Shown in pieces: positions 1-10,321 of a DNA stretch of 64,000 bases. The notes under the pieces were generated by a model that was not told the DNA's origin, ran no database searches, and saw only the letters and a program-made list of their open reading frames with translations. The number at the start of each line of letters is the position of its first letter. Position 1 is the first letter of the stretch. Origin of the DNA: Sanderia malayensis. Its lineage: Eukaryota; Cnidaria; Scyphozoa; Semaeostomeae; Pelagiidae. Where the stretch lies: positions 2,914,001-2,978,000 of the forward strand of contig RQOL01000729.1 in the NCBI GenBank assembly GCA_013076295.1. The letters run 5' to 3'. Both the position numbers and the translations under genes were made by a program.

Positions 1-1112
1 AGACCAGAAGAGTTTGGATACTGTGAAGTCTCCTATTTTCTGGAGAATTTACCAAAAAACGCGCTTTCCATCTCTCCAAAGTCTCCAGAAAAAGGAAGAG
101 GCAAAAAAGTTCCCAAAAGAGACTAACACATTTATTTTTTGATATATCTGATGTCACATTGTTGGTGACGAAAATTTACAAATTAATTTTGAAGTAACTT
201 TTTGGGAAGTTTGATAAAAACAGTTTTGTATCTTAAGTATGCTCTTAACATCAGGGGAGATTGCAATAAATGCTTTAACTTCAAAACTCTTGCGTGTATT
301 CTCCAAGCTTCACTTTCAAGAATCTTACTCAAATCTGATTGTTTCGTTTTGCATATTTGTGGTCTGTTTTCTCTTGACTTGTGAAAAGCTTATTGAAGTA
401 ATAAAGTTAAGACTGAAATTCAGTACTTTTTCTCCGTGTTCTTTGGCAAATGGGTGAAGTCTGCTGCACTTTGGAAATAGTTGAAATATAGTCTTTATCA
501 CAGGAAATTTGGCTTTCAATTTCTTCAAGGCAAAGTTTTTCCTGCATGACTATTGGTGACTCTTATTGCATATTTAATTTCACTGCACAATCTTTTTACA
601 ATGTTGGAATGTAGTGAGCCACCAATAGAAGATTGGAGTATGACTGGTAATTTCACATCGATAATCTTGCAAAGCAATGTAAATGTTGCTCCATATGTTA
701 TTCAGCAAAATAAAGTTACTCAGCAGGAATTGTTGGGACTGATGCATCAATTAGCAATTTTGGCAGAGGTGGCATGTTCCAGAAATGAAAAAATTTTTAA
801 ATGTGTTTATCTTGCATTGGTTTATGTCATTCTTTGGTCTTTAGAATCTTTGATTTGGAAAACTAAAAATAAAAAAGTATCATCAGAAATTTGAGACAAA
901 AAATATTGCGGGAAAATAAATGACAAACAACAACAAATGAAAAAATGAGACACAATTAAAGGTAATTTCAACTAGATTAAGAAGAAAAATAGGAATAGAT
1001 TTGAGACTTACTTACTGTTGATCTGTTCAGTCAGCAATGAAACACTTTGAACACTTCTCACATAAATGGAGGGGGGGGGGCGGCAGGGATTGCCATAAAT
1101 TAATATAAATCA
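1..1112. other. Non-coding flank downstream of the Helentron gene
   Basis: No gene can be supported here. The longest open frame, 553-894 on the plus strand (113 codons), starts with a hydrophobic stretch and has no recognisable motif. The stretch probably contains the 3' end of the Helitron, whose exact terminus I could not place: no CTRR-type end with a hairpin was visible. A run of ten G's lies near 1070-1080. Confidence 0.4.
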
Positions 1113-1118
1113 TTTATT
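1113..1118 (-). promoter_or_regulatory. Candidate polyadenylation signal of the Helentron gene
   Basis: On the minus strand this reads AATAAA, about 130 bases after the stop codon of the Helentron protein. Position and sequence fit a polyadenylation signal. Such hexamers are frequent in AT-rich DNA, so this is only a candidate. Confidence 0.35.
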
Positions 1119-1244
1119 TACCTGCATACATTTTTGATGCATAATATGTACATATTTACAAAATGTCTTGTTCTGATATTTTCAGGAAAATTTTCAATTG
1201 CTTTTAACTGAAATTTTAAAATTTAGAGTGACCTATATTCCTGT

Positions 1245-4200
1245 TCAATTTAAACAAATATAAATGGGCTTGTGATCAGAAAAATATGATTCAAGTGTGC
1301 CAAAATGTGCAACTCTGTCTGGTATGTTTGTGTAAATATGGTCTAGTAATGAATCATAGTCTGTTGTTGATTGTTCTAAAAGTTGCAAATATCCCATTTT
1401 CTGCATTGCTGTGATTAAATCAACTTTTTGTTTTGATTCCTCCATGAGGTTCACATTAAAATCACCAATAATAATGTTTGGGTAATCTTTGAACATATTA
1501 GATATATAATGTATTGAACCAAGCAAAGCTTTAAATGACACTTTAGTAGGTGATCTGTAAAAACTGATGACATGTAAATTTTCAATTTTTTGATTGCAAA
1601 CTGTAACAGTGATCTCAATTTTGTCTGTGTTTTTGTTGAAATGGGTTGTGTTTTTACTTTTGCTTAATTGTGTATACACTGCAGTTCCATACATAGCCTT
1701 ATCGCTATCAAACTCATCATTGTCATTCCTGTATAATGTGAAATTGGGTATCATTAAGTCCTTATCATCATTTTTTTTTGAAAAATTAGTTTCAACAAAA
1801 ATATTTATATCTGCTGATTGTACATTAAGGTCTTGCAATATATCTTGTTTATGAAGTATAAAGGACCTGACATTGTGAAAATAGACTTTTAAAGTTGCTG
1901 ATAAATTATACAAAAATGTGAGACATGATTGATATTGTGCAAATGTCCTCAATCGCATCATTTCATGTTTAACTTTCTCACTGACAGATATCTTTTGTTC
2001 ATTGAATGTGTCAATATATAAACCAGTCATATTTACAACTCTACTGAGACCAACATAATGGATATGTTCAGTCGACCTTGATGCAAAATTTACTACCAAC
2101 TTTTGCAATGTATCACCTTGACATCTATGAATAGTTTTTGCAGCTGCTTGTCTCAGTGGAAACTGACGTCTCATATATTTAAAATGAGTTGACTTTCCAA
2201 TTACAAATTGTTTGCTAACTTCAAATACAGGTGTCCATGAAGTGTCAATTTGGTGTGATCTGAGTGATCTATATTGCAATCTTTCATCTTTTCCAACATC
2301 ATCAGATGTAAATTTAACCCAAATTATGCTGGGTCTGCTTGAGTTTTCCACTCTGTAATCAATTTTTTTAATAATACATTCAGCACCATTAGTTAGACCA
2401 TCAGATGTTTTGATGTTTGATGTCAAGTCATATTTCTCACCAACAACTACATGCAGAAATGTTTGCAAACCCATTGTTTTTGTTGGATCATTTGGAATCT
2501 TGTTCACTAGTTTGAGCTTCACATTGTCTGTTAAGTCTCCTATCACCAAATCAATTGCTTGAATTACTGCACGTTCTCCTTTTGCATTTTGAAAGGTAGA
2601 GTGGTTGAATAAATTAACTGCAGCATTTGTCAAAAACAAATGTGTATAACCTGTCAAATTTATGTTGGAAAACTTGTTGTTTGAAATAGTTCTTGTTTTC
2701 AAAAGGTTTACATCTTCTTTTGTTTGATTGCCTTCTCTCAACCGATTTAACAATTCTGCAAAGGTTTTATCATCTTTCTGCCTCATAATTGTGTGCAGTT
2801 CACATATTTGAAAATATTCTTGCCAGATGTTTGTTGCCAAAGGACCATATTCTGCAGATGTGTCAAAAATCCACTTGTCAAAGACTGGTTGGAGTTGAAA
2901 CAAATCACCAACTGCTATTACACTTAAACCTGCAAACGGGGTTTTCTTTCCCATGATTTGTTGAAGACGTAGGTTCAAGAAGTTAAATAACTTGCTGCCA
3001 ACCATTGAAATTTCATCAATAAAAATTATCTGCAATTTTCTGTATTGTTTTCGGATTTTATTCAGTCTGTCACAATCTAATGCTTTGTAATTGAAGCCTT
3101 GAGAAGCTGGAACTTGAAATGCAGAATGGATAGTGTTTCCTCCTATATTAAATGCAGCTTTTCCGGTAGGTGCAACTTTTAAAATTTTTATGTCATCTGG
3201 ATTTTCACCTGGCAAACTATTTAAGTATTTGTTCAGAGCTTGATATAATGTGTTTAATAAGAAGCTTTTTCCCACTCCTGCACCACCACTTAAAAATAAT
3301 GTGATTGGAAGTTTCTTTGTTTTGACTGAATGTAGCACATGATAAAATAATTCCATTTGTTCCTTGTTAAGTGATTGGACGTTTTCTCTTAGCTGCAAAT
3401 CACTGATACCTCTGCTTTCAATTACACAATTCTCATTTCTGGGGTAAATACCTGCGTCATCAAGCAAATCATAATGTGATTGAAGTGCAGATTGTGGATC
3501 AAAACAACCAAATAGCTTGCTGGCTCGGGTTTCTGCATGAGAATCTTCATTTTCAATATGTTGTGCATTGGGTGCAACAACACAGTTGTCACCCGTGTCC
3601 TCAAACTCCAGATCTTCAACAACTTGTTGCAAAGAAGTACTGTATTCTTCATATTGAAGTGAATTTTTATCCACAATGTGTTTCATCTTTTCAAAATGCT
3701 CCTCGAATGTCTGGGAATCTTGAAGCAAATCCTTTTGCTCATTTCTCCATGGAAAATAAAGCATAAGTTGTTCTCTGAAATAATTCTCAGGATTTTTTTC
3801 TTTATTGTACCGTACAGAACGCAATACCTTTGATTTGGTTCTTTTAACAATCTGAAGACCACCTGGTAATTGATACGTTTTTCCACAACTTTCAATGTTG
3901 CTGTCAGTTGTAAAATCATCGTCACAGTTTTCAGATAAATCTTTTTCAAGTGGTTCATGAATAGTATTGTCGTATATACTTTTGTTTTTTTCCTTGAATT
4001 TTGAAGATTTTGAAATGTCATACCATGCAATAAAGTCAGCCAAGCATATATTTTCAAGCTCGCGTGGTCTTCTTTGGTAACGTTTGATGGCGTTATCTGA
4101 TTCTACATCAGTTGAATGATCTGGTAATTCATTTATGGCATCTATATTTTTTAACAAATAGCATCTTTCATCTGGGGGTGCTGTGTTAACAAACTGCACA

Positions 4201-7200
4201 ATTCGTGATGATCTTTTTAGGGGCATTTGCATTACCAAATAGATGGCTTCTTGTGCACTAATTTCAACAGCATTTAGAAATTTATTTCCAACATGTCTTA
4301 TTTGTTTTGGGATACTTTCACAATGTGTCTCGTGTGCTTCTTTGCTAGCCTTTTCAAGCAATTTACTCATACCTCTTTGCCCTTTTGAAATGTAAGACAA
4401 AATGTAAACTGCACAAGCATAAGGATCTAAAACAAACTGAATGTCCATGTTTGCTTGCCAAGCTGCTAATATGTTTGGATTGTAGCTATTTATTCTGATC
4501 TCCTTAGGAGTTCTTTTTAGAAAAAGAGTTGCCCTTTTTAAGGAAAACCTTATGGCCTGTATGTACTGTTTTTTGTCAATTTGTAACAAGTTCAAAAATT
4601 CATCAAATGTCATGTCATGACCATATTTCATTTCATTTAACAAGATTGTTATGTTGTCATAATTTTCTGAAAGAATTCTTGTTTCAATCTCAGAAAGATT
4701 TTCATGTTCAAGGGGCTTTAAGATTACTGTCTCTTGCATGGGAGGCAAGGGGAAATTAAATCTGCAAACATTTTTGTTTTTTCTTTTACATGTTTTTGCA
4801 TGTTTGTGGGTTTGCAAATTGATTAGTTCAGCACTTTTTTCATGGTCTATTTTCTCTGCGCAAGTTGAATACTTATCAACAAATGTGGTAATTATTTCAT
4901 TACCTTCTTTACCATACTGAGGTGAATTTTTTATCCAAAATAAACAGTGAATGTGTGGTGATCCACGCTTTTGAAACTCAACTCTATAAAAATAATCAGA
5001 AATTTCACCAAGTGGTTGTTCATTACTTTTCAAGAACTGGTGAATCAAGAGTTGAACCATGTGTTCGAAATTCCTTGCACATGTTACTGGATCTTTTTGA
5101 ATTAGCTCACATTTTTTCTGCCAAGACCACTCGCTTATTTCTTCATCAGTATAGGAATAATTATCAATAATTCGTCCCAAAATTTTTAATAAATGTAGCC
5201 ATTTTGTTTCTGCAGCAGAAAATGACGCAAACCATGTTGGGTATCCAAGTTGTCTAATTGTTGCAAAAAGATCTTTTTGGCATTTCTCAAAATATGGAGG
5301 TGATCCTCTTACATTTCTTAGAACTCTGAAACCTTCATCAATACTAAGTAGATTTCTCACAAAAGTGTCACTTTTGAAATCACCTGCAGTATATTTCTTA
5401 CCATCTTTTTTACATTTCCTGAGAGATATCTGAGCTGTATCCTGAATTCTTTTTATTTGGAGTTTTTTCAATTTGAAAAATATGTTTGGAATTGAGCTTG
5501 CAACTCTACGATCCCTGTTTCTAAGTTCCCATTTGCAAATAGTACTGTAATGCACTTGCCGAATGCATTCTTCAGATCTAGGAATGCCACAGTAAATTGT
5601 TGGAAAAGATAAATATTCTGAGTTCTTGTCCAAAAATATTCCTAAAGGCTTACTTCCCTCACCTGGTGCAACATTTATAATATAATCAGCAGTTTCTGTA
5701 ACATCTAATTCTTGTAAAAGTGTATCACTGACACCTGTAGGTTTACTTTCCTCTTCAGTCCAGTCATCATTCTCATCAATATCTCCTGAAGATTCACAAG
5801 ATTCTGAATTTTCAATATCTTTTGACCCATCTAAATTTGTTTTTATGACAGCATCATTGTAAGAAAATTCAGACCATTCTGTATTTGTTATCTCTTTCTG
5901 TATAGCATTACGCCATTGACTATCTATTGTTATACCTTCTGCTCTAAACAATTGACTGTGCTCATATAGATAAGCAGCTGCAGTGAAAACTCTATGCGGT
6001 CGAACATTCTCATAACTGTAGTAATGTTTATAACTTAATTTTCTCTTAAATTTAACTGGAACCGTCTCTGATGCAGATAACAATCTTGGCAGCTTGCTAA
6101 CAGTTGAATTGACATCTGCAGGTACATTAACAATGCATCCATGTATGCTCAGCTGATTTCCTCTTGGTAGTTCTCTTATTTGCATGAATGGAATACGGGG
6201 TGAAATTAATCTTTCTTCAAGTGGTGTTAAATTTAAGCAATCTGGGATATCAGGAAACCTTTCTAATATTATTCTGGAACAAGTTGGTATTTTTCCATTC
6301 AGCAAGGAATTGTGGCAGGTCTGACAAATCCACTCAACATTTGAGACACTTTCTAGTCCACTGATACACATTTTAATAATGTTTTTATCACAAGTATACC
6401 TGTCTGGCATGAAGTATACAACTGAAGACCTGTACCAAAGTTGATCACAACAAGTGCATATGTATTCTGGGCCACTCTGGATGCTTTTTTGAAAAAATGC
6501 AACAATATTGTTCATAATAGTTAAAGGTTGTGATGTAGTGTTTTTCTGTTTGTCTGATGTTTTCTTTAAAAATGCCTCTAATCTTTTCACCAATGTTTGG
6601 GTTTTTTTCACTCTGTGATTTAAATAATCTTTTTCAGTTGCCTTTTTAAGGCCAGATAAATTTTCTTTCATTTTGAACGAGTTTCTAATTCTTTGATGCA
6701 AGCTCTCCATTTCTTTGTAATCAGGATTTTTTCTGAGTTCTTGCATATATTTCGCTTTTATTTTTAAATAACTTTCATCAGTTTCTTTTTTCCTGTTATA
6801 TTCACTAGTTTGTTGAAACTTTTCCTTTTCTTTGTAATCAGGATTTTCTCTAAGTTCTTTCATATATTTTGCCTTTATTTGCAAATAATTTTCATCAGTT
6901 TCTTTTTTCCTCTTATATTCATTAGTGTTTTGAAACTGTTCTTTTTCTTTGTAATCAGGATTTTCTCTAAGTTCTTGCATATATTTTGCCTTTGTTTGCA
7001 AATAGTTTTCATCAGTTTCTTTTTTCCTCTTATATTCATTAGTGTTTTGAAACTGTTCTTTTTCTTTGTAATCAGGATTTTCTCTAAGTTCTTGCATATA
7101 TTTTGCCTTTGTTTGCAAATAGTTTTCATCAGTTTCTTTTTTCCTCTTATATTCATTAGTGTTTTGAAACTGTTCTTTTTCTTTGTAATCAGGATTTTCT

Positions 7201-8915
7201 CTAAGTTCTTGCATATATTTTGCCTTTGTTTGCAAATAGTTTTCATCAGTTTCTTTTTTCCTCTTATATTTATTAGTGTTTTGAAACTGTTCTTTTTCTT
7301 TGTAATCAGGATTTTCTCTAAGTTCTTGCATATATTTTGCCTTTATTTGCAAATAGTTTTCATCAGTTTCTTTTTTCCTCTTATATTCATTAGTGTTTTG
7401 AAACTGTTCTTTTTTTTTGTAATCAGGATTTTCTCTAAGTTCTTGCATATATTTTGCCTTTATTTGCAAATAATTTTTATTGGATTCTTTTCTATTGGCA
7501 TAGTAGACCTTTTTATAAATCTTTTTATTCTCTTTTTTTCGTCTGACATTTTCAATGCTACTTTCTTTGTTGTTCGTTTTTAAATGTTTTGGATCATCTT
7601 TTCTTAAACTCGATACTGTCTTTCTGAGTTCTTGTGTGGAAACATAATGTACTTCATTTAAGTGTCCCAAGTGTATTTGTGATGGTGTCTCCTGAGATGG
7701 CAGTGGACTGATAATTGTGCAGTCTTGAAAATTTTGAGCAGACTCAGAAATAAAAATCTTGCAATTGTATGCATTTGCTACTGCTTGGATGATTAAATTA
7801 TCACACCAAGTTCCTGGTGTGGACATGTTATTTATATATGCTGAGAAAGAACAATCAGTGATGCTCTCCAGAAAATTATCAGGATTCTCTGTCATATATT
7901 TTATTGCTGCTGCACGTATTTCATAATGAAATTCGTCGGTTGAAAACAATTGATGTGAAACTGCTCTGAAGAAACAATTACCATCACCTTTTACATCAAC
8001 AGGTTGTAAATTTAAAATGGACAATCTCTTATTCAAGCAAGCATGTGCATCATACCTAGTTGCATTATTCAATCGTGCATCAGCACCATTGGATACATCC
8101 AAGACAACATTATAATGCTTACCACTTATATTTTCCATATATATTGACTGTTTATTGCATTCATCAGATTGTCTGACACCATTCATGGAAAATTTTGACC
8201 ATTTTAATCCAAGACCACTCTTTGAAAATACATAAATATCAGTCTTCAACAACCATGCTGCAGTTATAATTTCAATATCAGTACCCCATACCTTGTCAGA
8301 GGTCATTTTACTTTTCAACAGGTACTCATCAACAGAACTCCCAATGTGTGGATCCAATTGTGGTTCTATTTGTTTCATAAATAATGTTATTTTTGCTCGT
8401 ATAGTTTTATGAAAGATTTGTTTTCCTGAAATTGCATAAGAAATGGCCCGAAAAAGACAATTCCCATCTCCAGCTATTTGAAATACTCGAACTGGCTTAT
8501 TAAGTTTTTTCACAATGTCATTATTATCACATGTGTCATGTGAATTGATACCTAATACTGAACAGATTGTGGTTTTAGTATTATGTGAAAGGGGGCAAAA
8601 CATATATTCAACACTTGAAGAACTTGAATTGCCCATTGGCCCAGGGTTTAATTCAACATCTCCAGATAGTAGAAGAAGCAATGTTAACATAAGATCTTTG
8701 TTTGGTTTTGAGCTATGCTGAAATTTCCTGCCTTGTTTACGCTCTTGCTTACTCATGTGTTTTTTTGCCCACTTTCTGGGTGATATTTTCCTTTCCAGTT
8801 TGCAGTTGCTATAGTTTGCATACAAGCTAACATAGGTCATGCGGGGTGTCAGAAAAAACTTCAAAAAAAGCAGAATGATTAAAAGTGATAAATTTAATTT
8901 CATCATTAAAAGCAT
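1245..8915 (-). CDS. Helentron (Helitron) polyprotein: 2A, 2xOTU, Rep, PIF1 helicase, EEP endonuclease
   Basis: An uninterrupted 2,556-residue transposase of a rolling-circle transposon. In order: a hydrophobic leader (about 5-22), a basic stretch, a 2A motif GDVELNPGP ending at residue 93, OTU domain 1 (GDGNC near 148, later KHYNV), OTU domain 2 (GDGNC near 310, later VHYVS), seven 39-residue charged repeats (about 460-733), a CxxC-rich region resembling DUF6570 (near 818-1050), a Helitron Rep nuclease (PHIHC near 1320; tyrosine motif YILSYISK near 1508), a PIF1-type SF1B helicase (Walker A GGAGVGKS near 1877; IDEISMVG near 1967; late motif with QGDT; YVGLSR), and an EEP/APE-like endonuclease from 2343 (ETN, GDFNVN, SDHKP). 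The C-terminal endonuclease places it in the Helentron/Helitron2 group. Rep would nick and join DNA, PIF1 unwind it; the OTU role is unknown. No stops or frameshifts are seen, so it may be active. The start is the first ATG of the frame. Confidence 0.93.
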   Translation of the reverse strand: MLLMMKLNLSLLIILLFLKFFLTPRMTYVSLYANYSNCKLERKISPRKWAKKHMSKQERKQGRKFQHSSKPNKDLMLTLLLLLSGDVELNPGPMGNSSSSSVEYMFCPLSHNTKTTICSVLGINSHDTCDNNDIVKKLNKPVRVFQIAGDGNCLFRAISYAISGKQIFHKTIRAKITLFMKQIEPQLDPHIGSSVDEYLLKSKMTSDKVWGTDIEIITAAWLLKTDIYVFSKSGLGLKWSKFSMNGVRQSDECNKQSIYMENISGKHYNVVLDVSNGADARLNNATRYDAHACLNKRLSILNLQPVDVKGDGNCFFRAVSHQLFSTDEFHYEIRAAAIKYMTENPDNFLESITDCSFSAYINNMSTPGTWCDNLIIQAVANAYNCKIFISESAQNFQDCTIISPLPSQETPSQIHLGHLNEVHYVSTQELRKTVSSLRKDDPKHLKTNNKESSIENVRRKKENKKIYKKVYYANRKESNKNYLQIKAKYMQELRENPDYKKKEQFQNTNEYKRKKETDENYLQIKAKYMQELRENPDYKEKEQFQNTNKYKRKKETDENYLQTKAKYMQELRENPDYKEKEQFQNTNEYKRKKETDENYLQTKAKYMQELRENPDYKEKEQFQNTNEYKRKKETDENYLQTKAKYMQELRENPDYKEKEQFQNTNEYKRKKETDENYLQIKAKYMKELRENPDYKEKEKFQQTSEYNRKKETDESYLKIKAKYMQELRKNPDYKEMESLHQRIRNSFKMKENLSGLKKATEKDYLNHRVKKTQTLVKRLEAFLKKTSDKQKNTTSQPLTIMNNIVAFFQKSIQSGPEYICTCCDQLWYRSSVVYFMPDRYTCDKNIIKMCISGLESVSNVEWICQTCHNSLLNGKIPTCSRIILERFPDIPDCLNLTPLEERLISPRIPFMQIRELPRGNQLSIHGCIVNVPADVNSTVSKLPRLLSASETVPVKFKRKLSYKHYYSYENVRPHRVFTAAAYLYEHSQLFRAEGITIDSQWRNAIQKEITNTEWSEFSYNDAVIKTNLDGSKDIENSESCESSGDIDENDDWTEEESKPTGVSDTLLQELDVTETADYIINVAPGEGSKPLGIFLDKNSEYLSFPTIYCGIPRSEECIRQVHYSTICKWELRNRDRRVASSIPNIFFKLKKLQIKRIQDTAQISLRKCKKDGKKYTAGDFKSDTFVRNLLSIDEGFRVLRNVRGSPPYFEKCQKDLFATIRQLGYPTWFASFSAAETKWLHLLKILGRIIDNYSYTDEEISEWSWQKKCELIQKDPVTCARNFEHMVQLLIHQFLKSNEQPLGEISDYFYRVEFQKRGSPHIHCLFWIKNSPQYGKEGNEIITTFVDKYSTCAEKIDHEKSAELINLQTHKHAKTCKRKNKNVCRFNFPLPPMQETVILKPLEHENLSEIETRILSENYDNITILLNEMKYGHDMTFDEFLNLLQIDKKQYIQAIRFSLKRATLFLKRTPKEIRINSYNPNILAAWQANMDIQFVLDPYACAVYILSYISKGQRGMSKLLEKASKEAHETHCESIPKQIRHVGNKFLNAVEISAQEAIYLVMQMPLKRSSRIVQFVNTAPPDERCYLLKNIDAINELPDHSTDVESDNAIKRYQRRPRELENICLADFIAWYDISKSSKFKEKNKSIYDNTIHEPLEKDLSENCDDDFTTDSNIESCGKTYQLPGGLQIVKRTKSKVLRSVRYNKEKNPENYFREQLMLYFPWRNEQKDLLQDSQTFEEHFEKMKHIVDKNSLQYEEYSTSLQQVVEDLEFEDTGDNCVVAPNAQHIENEDSHAETRASKLFGCFDPQSALQSHYDLLDDAGIYPRNENCVIESRGISDLQLRENVQSLNKEQMELFYHVLHSVKTKKLPITLFLSGGAGVGKSFLLNTLYQALNKYLNSLPGENPDDIKILKVAPTGKAAFNIGGNTIHSAFQVPASQGFNYKALDCDRLNKIRKQYRKLQIIFIDEISMVGSKLFNFLNLRLQQIMGKKTPFAGLSVIAVGDLFQLQPVFDKWIFDTSAEYGPLATNIWQEYFQICELHTIMRQKDDKTFAELLNRLREGNQTKEDVNLLKTRTISNNKFSNINLTGYTHLFLTNAAVNLFNHSTFQNAKGERAVIQAIDLVIGDLTDNVKLKLVNKIPNDPTKTMGLQTFLHVVVGEKYDLTSNIKTSDGLTNGAECIIKKIDYRVENSSRPSIIWVKFTSDDVGKDERLQYRSLRSHQIDTSWTPVFEVSKQFVIGKSTHFKYMRRQFPLRQAAAKTIHRCQGDTLQKLVVNFASRSTEHIHYVGLSRVVNMTGLYIDTFNEQKISVSEKVKHEMMRLRTFAQYQSCLTFLYNLSATLKVYFHNVRSFILHKQDILQDLNVQSADINIFVETNFSKKNDDKDLMIPNFTLYRNDNDEFDSDKAMYGTAVYTQLSKSKNTTHFNKNTDKIEITVTVCNQKIENLHVISFYRSPTKVSFKALLGSIHYISNMFKDYPNIIIGDFNVNLMEESKQKVDLITAMQKMGYLQLLEQSTTDYDSLLDHIYTNIPDRVAHFGTLESYFSDHKPIYICLN
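6714..7533 (-). repeat. 117-bp x 7 coding tandem repeat
   Basis: The same 117-base unit begins at 6714, 6831, 6948, 7065, 7182, 7299 and 7416. It encodes a 39-residue unit with the core KAKYMQELRENPDYKE followed by KEQFQNTNEYKRKKETDENY. The middle units are almost identical at the DNA level, while the outer ones have drifted, which points to recent unequal exchange. The encoded stretch is highly charged, with heptad-like spacing, and may form a helical spacer between the OTU pair and the Cys-rich region. Confidence 0.95.
8637..8684 (-). other. 2A-like ribosome-skipping sequence
   Basis: Residues 78-93 of the Helentron protein read as a Leu-rich stretch followed by SGDVELNPGP, matching the D(V/I)ExNPGP consensus exactly, with the usual upstream Gly and Leu residues. 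In known 2A peptides the ribosome fails to join the final Gly and Pro, releasing the upstream peptide and continuing. Here that would separate a leader of about 92 residues from the enzymatic polyprotein. Skipping itself is inferred from the motif. Confidence 0.9.
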
Positions 8916-9900
8916 TCAATAAAATTTACTTGATGTAAATTTCAACTGTGTGCAATGACTCTACTTGCAGACTTGCTTTTGTTTCTGTTTGAATGGATTT
9001 TGTTTCTTCAATTGTCTGAATTTATTTCTCAAAATGTATATGCTCAATTATGTCTCAATTTATGTTTTCCAAGATATACTGAATTGTTTTCCAAGGTATG
9101 TTCAATAGTGTGTCAGTTTGTTTCTCAAGATTTTCACAAGATTAATAGATATATTTATGATTTTAACTCAGCAGAGTTTTGCACGCTGGCAAGTATTCAC
9201 AACAGTGTGCTCAATTTCAAGATAACTTCCAACTTATTCTCAATTGCGTGTTACTTTGTTTTTCAAATCAATTTAACTTCAATCAACTTCAATTCAATCT
9301 GTCCAGTTAGTCTGTAACTGGATATGCAAAAAATAGATGGGCCTTTAGAGTACGCCTATTATCTATATTAACTAGGTAATAAAATTTAAAATGAAAACAG
9401 CAAAAAAGTCGGTTTTAAAATAAAATAACAAAATAGAAGTCATAAAATAAGAACAGATATCATTCCAAATAAGAATACAGCTGGAAAACTTTTATCTTTT
9501 CACCTGATGCTTCCAACGAGTGAAAAATGATCAGTGCGTGAATCGTGCTCGTGGTCTCGCCCTGCCCTTCCCCATGAGAAATTTGCAAAGTGATATCATA
9601 CCTGGTAGCCTCACTTCAAATCAAAAGTGAACGTTTGAATCTGAGGCACATACCTTATATGGGCAAGCAGGAAGTCTACACAGACACAGACACAGACACA
9701 GAACACAACATTTTTCCCCACTCACCAACATCTACTCGCTTGCGCATGCGCGTCGCGAGTCAAAAATGGCAAAATTCTCAACTTTGGGGGCAATTTGCAA
9801 CAAAACGGAAAAACATAGAAAAAAAGTAATTGCATTTTCGAAATCAGCGCAACGGAAATTCCTCACACTGATTATTTCATGCTAGACCTTTATTACACTT
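8916..9900. other. 5' flank of Helentron and intergenic DNA
   Basis: No gene recognised. The plus-strand open frame 8955-9317 (120 codons) is hydrophobic and low in complexity and runs away from the Helentron gene, so I do not call it. A short CAGACA-type tandem run sits near 9679-9702. The Helentron promoter and 5' terminus should lie here but no terminus is recognisable. Confidence 0.4.
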
Positions 9901-10321
9901 TAATGGGGAAATGTAAAAATTATGTGTATTGTGTGTGCTCTTTCCAATGTGTATCATGTAGAGTTTTGTTTTGCTAACAACTCAAGCGGGGTGCGAGCGT
10001 ACCCCCTATCCGTACAAAAATTTGAGAGAATAATAACTTGCTCGCCAGGGGCGTCGTGGGTAGGAGGAGCATAGGGATGGGCACAATTCAATGATTTTCC
10101 AACGAGATTAGAATGAAATCCAATAGGGTCATGGTGTGCATGCACAATTTTGTTAAAACATCTCCCTTGATTAAAGTGGCCATGTGCTCCCTTTTGATGA
10201 CGTTAAGTCATCATGTGCATCAAACATTTTTGATTCATAGACTCTAGCAAAACAAAGCAAATTTGGTTGTAAGCTTTGAAGACTGGCCAGACCACATATG
10301 GTTTTTAAAGAGTAATCTTAA

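Noticed and set aside
6810..7583. 257-codon plus-strand frame made of repeats rich in Phe and Ile
   Set aside because: It is the antisense of the 117-bp repeat inside the Helentron gene; the repeat keeps any frame open, and the peptide has no independent support.
8637..8684. 2A motif as evidence of an integrated picorna-like virus
   Set aside because: The surrounding protein is a Helitron transposase with no capsid or viral polymerase domain.
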